Assembly (NCBI GenBank): GCA_036271875.1
Contig: DATAZU010000026.1
Coordinates: forward strand, 28,784-92,783
DNA from: Galbitalea sp036271875
Lineage (GTDB): Bacteria > Actinomycetota > Actinomycetes > Actinomycetales > Microbacteriaceae
Direction of reading: 5' to 3'
Length of the DNA stretch: 64,000 nt
The notes under the pieces are model-generated. The model saw only the letters and a program-made list of their open reading frames with translations. It had not been told where the DNA came from and ran no database searches. The translations under genes were made by a program, and so were the position numbers. Below are positions 60,986 through 64,000 of the stretch, in pieces. Numbering within the stretch: position 1 is the first letter of the stretch; the number at the start of each line of letters is the position of its first letter.

Positions 60986-62977
60986 TCACCAAATGGTGAC
61001 ACGGTCTTCCGGCGCAAGCCAGAGCGCGTCGGACGACGTCACACCAAATGTTGTGTAGAAGTCGTCAATGTTACGGACGATCTGGTTACAGCGGAACTCA
61101 TTCGGGGAATGGGGATCGATTGAGATCAGCCGAATAACCTCCTCATCCCGAGCCTTCAACTGCCAGGCCTGAGCCCATGACAGGAAGAAACGCTCGGCTC
61201 CGGTCATCCCGTCGATGACCGGTGGTTCGACGGGCTCACCAACCGAATTCTTCGGAAGTGAGATGAGATACGCCTTCCATGCGATCGCGAGGCCGCCGAG
61301 GTCACCGATGTTTTCGCCGATTGTCAGGGCACCGTTCACGTGGGTATCGGGAACCTGCAACGGCGCGAGAGCGTCGTACTGCGCGATGAGCGACTTGGTG
61401 CGCTCCTCGAACGCGGCGCGGTCATCCTCGGTCCACCAGTCGAGGAGGCGACCGTCGCCGTCATACTTTGACCCCTGATCGTCGAAGCCGTGCCCGATCT
61501 CGTGACCGATGACCGCTCCGATGGCGCCATAGTTGGCCGCGTTGTCCCGCGCCTCATCGAAGAACGGGAACTGCAGGATGGCCGCCGGAAAGACGATCTC
61601 GTTCAGACCGGGGTTGTAGTACGCGTTGATGGTCTGCGGGGTCATGAACCACTCGTCGCGATCGATGGGTTTGCCGATCTTGCCGAGTTCGCGCTGGAAT
61701 TCGAACTCGTTGACCGCGGCGACGTTCGTCAGCACGCTATCCGGAGTGGTCACGAGCTTCGAGTAGTCGCGCCACGTGACCGGGTACCCAATCTTCGGCG
61801 TGAACTTGTCGAGCTTCTCGATGGCTTTGGCCCTCGTCGCATCCGTCATCCATTCCAGGTTGGTAATGGATTCGCGATAGGCCTCGATCAGGTTCCGAAC
61901 GAGGATATCCATGGCCTTTTTGGCCGAGTCCGGAAAATGCCGTTCAACGTAAATTCGGCCGACGGCTTCACCGAGCGAGCCCTCGACCAGCGAGACTCCC
62001 CGCTTCCACCGCGCGCGCAACTCCGGTGTGCCCGTGAGTGTCTTGCCGTAGAAGTCAAAGTTCGCGTCGACGAACGCCGAACTCAGGTACGCGGCGTTCG
62101 AACGGATGACCTGCCAGGCCAGCCAGTCCTTCCATGCCTCGAGGCGCACTTCGGTGATCAACTCGGGGAGCGATTCCGCGAAGCTGGGCTGGCGAACAAC
62201 GACCTGGGTGAACGAGCCGTTAGGAGCGTCGATGCCATCCAGCCATGCGCTGAGGTTGAGGCCGCGCGAGCCCGCCGTGGTGATGACGTCCTCCCACTGC
62301 TCGAGGTTGTATGTCGCCTCGCTGTCGCGCGAACGAACGTTGTCCCAGTGGTTCCCCGCGATATCCGTTTCGAGCGCGAAGATGCGTTTAGCCCGCTGCT
62401 CAGGTCGGTCGAGTCCCGCCAACCCGAGAATTTTCTCGAGAAAGACGACGTACTTGTCGCGGATGTCTGCGAACTTCTCCTCGCGGTAGTAGGACTCGTC
62501 CGGCAGGCCAAGTCCCGCCTGCTCGAAGAACACGAGGTAGCGCTCGGGGTCGCCGGGGTCGTTGTCGATGAAGAGCTGGAAGAAGCCGCTCATCCCGCGG
62601 CGCTCAAACCGCCCGGCGGTTGCGAGGAATGAGTCGACGGATGCGATGGCCTCGACCTCGTCGAGCAGCGGGCGGAGCGGGCGGGCGCCGAGTTGCTCGA
62701 TCCGCTTCTCGTCCATGAAGCTCTCGTAGACATCCCCGACCTTGCGCTCTTCGGTGCCCGGGGCGGCCGAGGCCGCTTCCTCGATGATGTCGCGCACGGC
62801 CTTCTCCGCCTCTTCGGCGAGGAGGTAGAAGGAGCCGTAACGAGCCTTGTCCGACGGAATCTCGGTGCGCGCGATCCATCTGCCGTTGACGTGACGGAAC
62901 AGGTCGTCCTGCGGGCGGATGTCGCTGTCGAGGTCATCAACGAGGATGCCCGAGTGTGAAGTCGTGTCTTCGCTCAT
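60986..62977 (-). CDS. M13 family metallopeptidase (PepO/neprilysin type)
   Basis: 663 residues. The zinc site is HEIGH near residue 490 in VIGHEIGHGFDDQG, with the third ligand in the GENIGDLGGLAIA segment; NAYYNPGLNEIVFPAAILQ is the substrate-binding region. No signal peptide is present, so it is an intracellular oligopeptidase. Residues about 578-584 (VGEPVEP) come from a diverged copy of the 21-bp repeat. Its start is 23 bp from that of the divergent epimerase, with a shared promoter palindrome. Confidence 0.92.
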   Translation of the reverse strand: MSEDTTSHSGILVDDLDSDIRPQDDLFRHVNGRWIARTEIPSDKARYGSFYLLAEEAEKAVRDIIEEAASAAPGTEERKVGDVYESFMDEKRIEQLGARPLRPLLDEVEAIASVDSFLATAGRFERRGMSGFFQLFIDNDPGDPERYLVFFEQAGLGLPDESYYREEKFADIRDKYVVFLEKILGLAGLDRPEQRAKRIFALETDIAGNHWDNVRSRDSEATYNLEQWEDVITTAGSRGLNLSAWLDGIDAPNGSFTQVVVRQPSFAESLPELITEVRLEAWKDWLAWQVIRSNAAYLSSAFVDANFDFYGKTLTGTPELRARWKRGVSLVEGSLGEAVGRIYVERHFPDSAKKAMDILVRNLIEAYRESITNLEWMTDATRAKAIEKLDKFTPKIGYPVTWRDYSKLVTTPDSVLTNVAAVNEFEFQRELGKIGKPIDRDEWFMTPQTINAYYNPGLNEIVFPAAILQFPFFDEARDNAANYGAIGAVIGHEIGHGFDDQGSKYDGDGRLLDWWTEDDRAAFEERTKSLIAQYDALAPLQVPDTHVNGALTIGENIGDLGGLAIAWKAYLISLPKNSVGEPVEPPVIDGMTGAERFFLSWAQAWQLKARDEEVIRLISIDPHSPNEFRCNQIVRNIDDFYTTFGVTSSDALWLAPEDRVTIW
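61224..61244 (-). repeat. Diverged 21-bp dispersed repeat inside the M13 gene, copy 3
   Basis: 15 of 21 bases match the unit at 32993-33013 on the plus strand; it is in opposite orientation relative to its gene and encodes VGEPVEP. Confidence 0.6.
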
Positions 62978-62984
62978 GGGCTCA

Positions 62985-62994
62985 AGCCTAGGCT
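62985..62994. promoter_or_regulatory. Palindromic divergent promoter of the M13 and epimerase genes
   Basis: AGCCTAGGCT is a perfect palindrome carrying TAGGCT on both strands. The hexamers lie 6 nt (plus) and 7 nt (minus) from the start codons at 63001 and 62977. Neither gene has a ribosome site. Confidence 0.55.
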
Positions 62995-63000
62995 GAACTC

Positions 63001-63990
63001 ATGGCTACCTTGCGGGCACTCATCATCGGCGGGAACGGCATCATCAGCCGGTCCGTGACTCGGCGGGCGGTCGAGGTCGGATTCGATGTCACGGTCGTGA
63101 ATCGGGGCGTCAGCACGACGCGACCTCCGCTCACGGGAGTCCGCGAACTGGTCGGGGATGCCAGCGACATCGGCTCTATCGCGAGCGCAATCGGCTCCGA
63201 GACCTTCGATGTTGTCGCGCAGTTCCGTTCCTTCCTGCCTGCACAGGTCGCCAGCGACATCGGGCTGTTTACCGGCCGTGCCGGGCAGTACGTCTATGTG
63301 TCGTCGGCATCCGCGTATCAGAAGCCCGTTACCCGGCTGCCGATCACCGAGTCAACACCGCTGAAGAACCCGTTCTGGCAGTACTCGCGAGACAAGATCG
63401 CGAGCGAAGACCTGCTCGTCGCCGCCTACCGTGAGGCGGGCTTCCCGGCCACGATCGTTCGACCGTCGCACACCTACGACGAGACCCTTATCCCGGTCGA
63501 GGGCGGTTGGACGGTCCTCGACCGCATGCGTCGCGGCCTGCCCGTCGTCGTGCACGGCGACGGGACATCCCTCTGGACACTCACTCACGCGAGGGACTTC
63601 GCGGTCGGATTTGTCGGCCTGATGGGCAACCCCGTTGCGGTTGGCGATACGTTTCAGATCACGTCCGACTTCGTCTATCCGTGGGATGCGATCTACCGGA
63701 TGCTCGGAGCCGCCGCCGGTGTTGACCCGACGCTCGTGCACGTCGCATCGGAGTCCATCGCGGCCGAGTTTCCCGAGTGGGGACCGAATTTCCTGGGCGA
63801 CAAGTCGCACTCGGTGGTCTTCGATAACACCAAGATCCGCTCGGTCGTGCCCGAATTCAATCCGACCACCACCTTTGACGAGGGCGCCCGCGAGATTGTC
63901 GCCTGGTACGAGGCGCTCGAGGCACGCCGCACGGTCGATCCCGACCTCAACGCGCACTTCGACGCCCTGGTCCGGAAGCACTCGTCGTGA
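63001..63990 (+). CDS. NAD-dependent epimerase/dehydratase-family protein
   Basis: 329 residues of the extended SDR type. The cofactor motif reads GGNGIIS (10-16), followed by VVNRGVST and later YVSSASAYQ. The catalytic YxxxK appears as Y-S-R-D-K. SHTYDETLIP and the WTLTHARDFAVGF segment suit a nucleotide-sugar or related substrate, but the specificity is unknown. A leaderless message is predicted from TAGGCT 6 nt upstream. Confidence 0.87.
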   Translation: MATLRALIIGGNGIISRSVTRRAVEVGFDVTVVNRGVSTTRPPLTGVRELVGDASDIGSIASAIGSETFDVVAQFRSFLPAQVASDIGLFTGRAGQYVYVSSASAYQKPVTRLPITESTPLKNPFWQYSRDKIASEDLLVAAYREAGFPATIVRPSHTYDETLIPVEGGWTVLDRMRRGLPVVVHGDGTSLWTLTHARDFAVGFVGLMGNPVAVGDTFQITSDFVYPWDAIYRMLGAAAGVDPTLVHVASESIAAEFPEWGPNFLGDKSHSVVFDNTKIRSVVPEFNPTTTFDEGAREIVAWYEALEARRTVDPDLNAHFDALVRKHSS

Positions 63991-64000
63991 GGGGCCGGCG

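Noticed and set aside
1..64000. tRNA, rRNA, CRISPR arrays and insertion sequences
   Set aside because: I looked for cloverleaf ends with TTCGA arms, regularly spaced short repeats and transposase motifs, and found none that hold up; a tRNA or CRISPR prediction tool would settle this.

Overview
This 64-kb window comes from a high-GC Gram-positive chromosome, most likely a member of the Microbacteriaceae (Actinomycetota, Micrococcales). The evidence is dense G/C-ending codon use, many GTG and TTG starts and ATGA/GTGA gene overlaps, the coproporphyrin-dependent haem gene set, a surface protein with a LAFTG sorting signal, an ATP-type phosphofructokinase with the actinobacterial residue pair G104/K124, and many genes with a TAnnnT hexamer 6-7 nt before the start codon (leaderless mRNAs). 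The assignment is by inspection only. I saw no tRNA, rRNA, CRISPR, insertion sequence or prophage.

Layout. 1-10 kb: sugar catabolism, with a DUF4432 epimerase-like gene (cut by the window edge) and a phosphomannose-isomerase-like cupin, divergent from a DeoR regulator, a bifunctional rhamnulose-1-phosphate aldolase/lactaldehyde dehydrogenase and rhamnulokinase. A GntR regulator and an FMN L-lactate dehydrogenase follow, so rhamnose -> lactaldehyde -> lactate -> pyruvate is nearly complete (the isomerase is not in the window). 10-14 kb: SGNH hydrolase, acyl-CoA dehydrogenase-like protein, kynureninase and LtrA. 14-22 kb: an isomalto-oligosaccharide/dextran operon (binding protein, two permeases, a GH66 enzyme without signal peptide, a GH13 alpha-1,6-glucosidase) with a divergent ROK regulator. 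22-32 kb: AidB-like protein, the ddaH-rocD pair with a divergent Lrp regulator, a YtrA-type GntR unit, and putA with a divergent LysR regulator. 32-43 kb: MarR, two flavoproteins, thioesterase, a decayed GH114 lipoprotein pseudogene, AlkA-type glycosylase, TrhO, phosphofructokinase, AcuI-like reductase, SDR, DUF1304 and a secreted GH5 enzyme.

43-56 kb is the haem locus. hemQ-hemH-hemC-hemD-hemB-hemL form one overlapping operon; hemE-cgoX lie further along on the same strand; hemA diverges from hemE with 17 bp between start codons. Between the two haem blocks sit a large LuxR/NTPase/TPR regulator and three small envelope proteins. Together these genes run from glutamyl-tRNA to haem through coproporphyrin. 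56-64 kb: GNAT, a LAFTG cell-wall-anchored protein, a beta-lactamase-fold serine hydrolase, an M13 peptidase and an epimerase-like protein.

The most interesting signals outside ordinary genes are: (i) the run of leaderless promoters, including two divergent pairs whose -10 hexamers overlap; (ii) intergenic long palindromes, two of which belong to one family with paired compensatory changes; (iii) a 21-bp repeat inside protein-coding genes; (iv) a predicted cytoplasmic GH66 enzyme in a sugar-import operon; and (v) the GH114 pseudogene. I did not find a convincing wholly new biological system.
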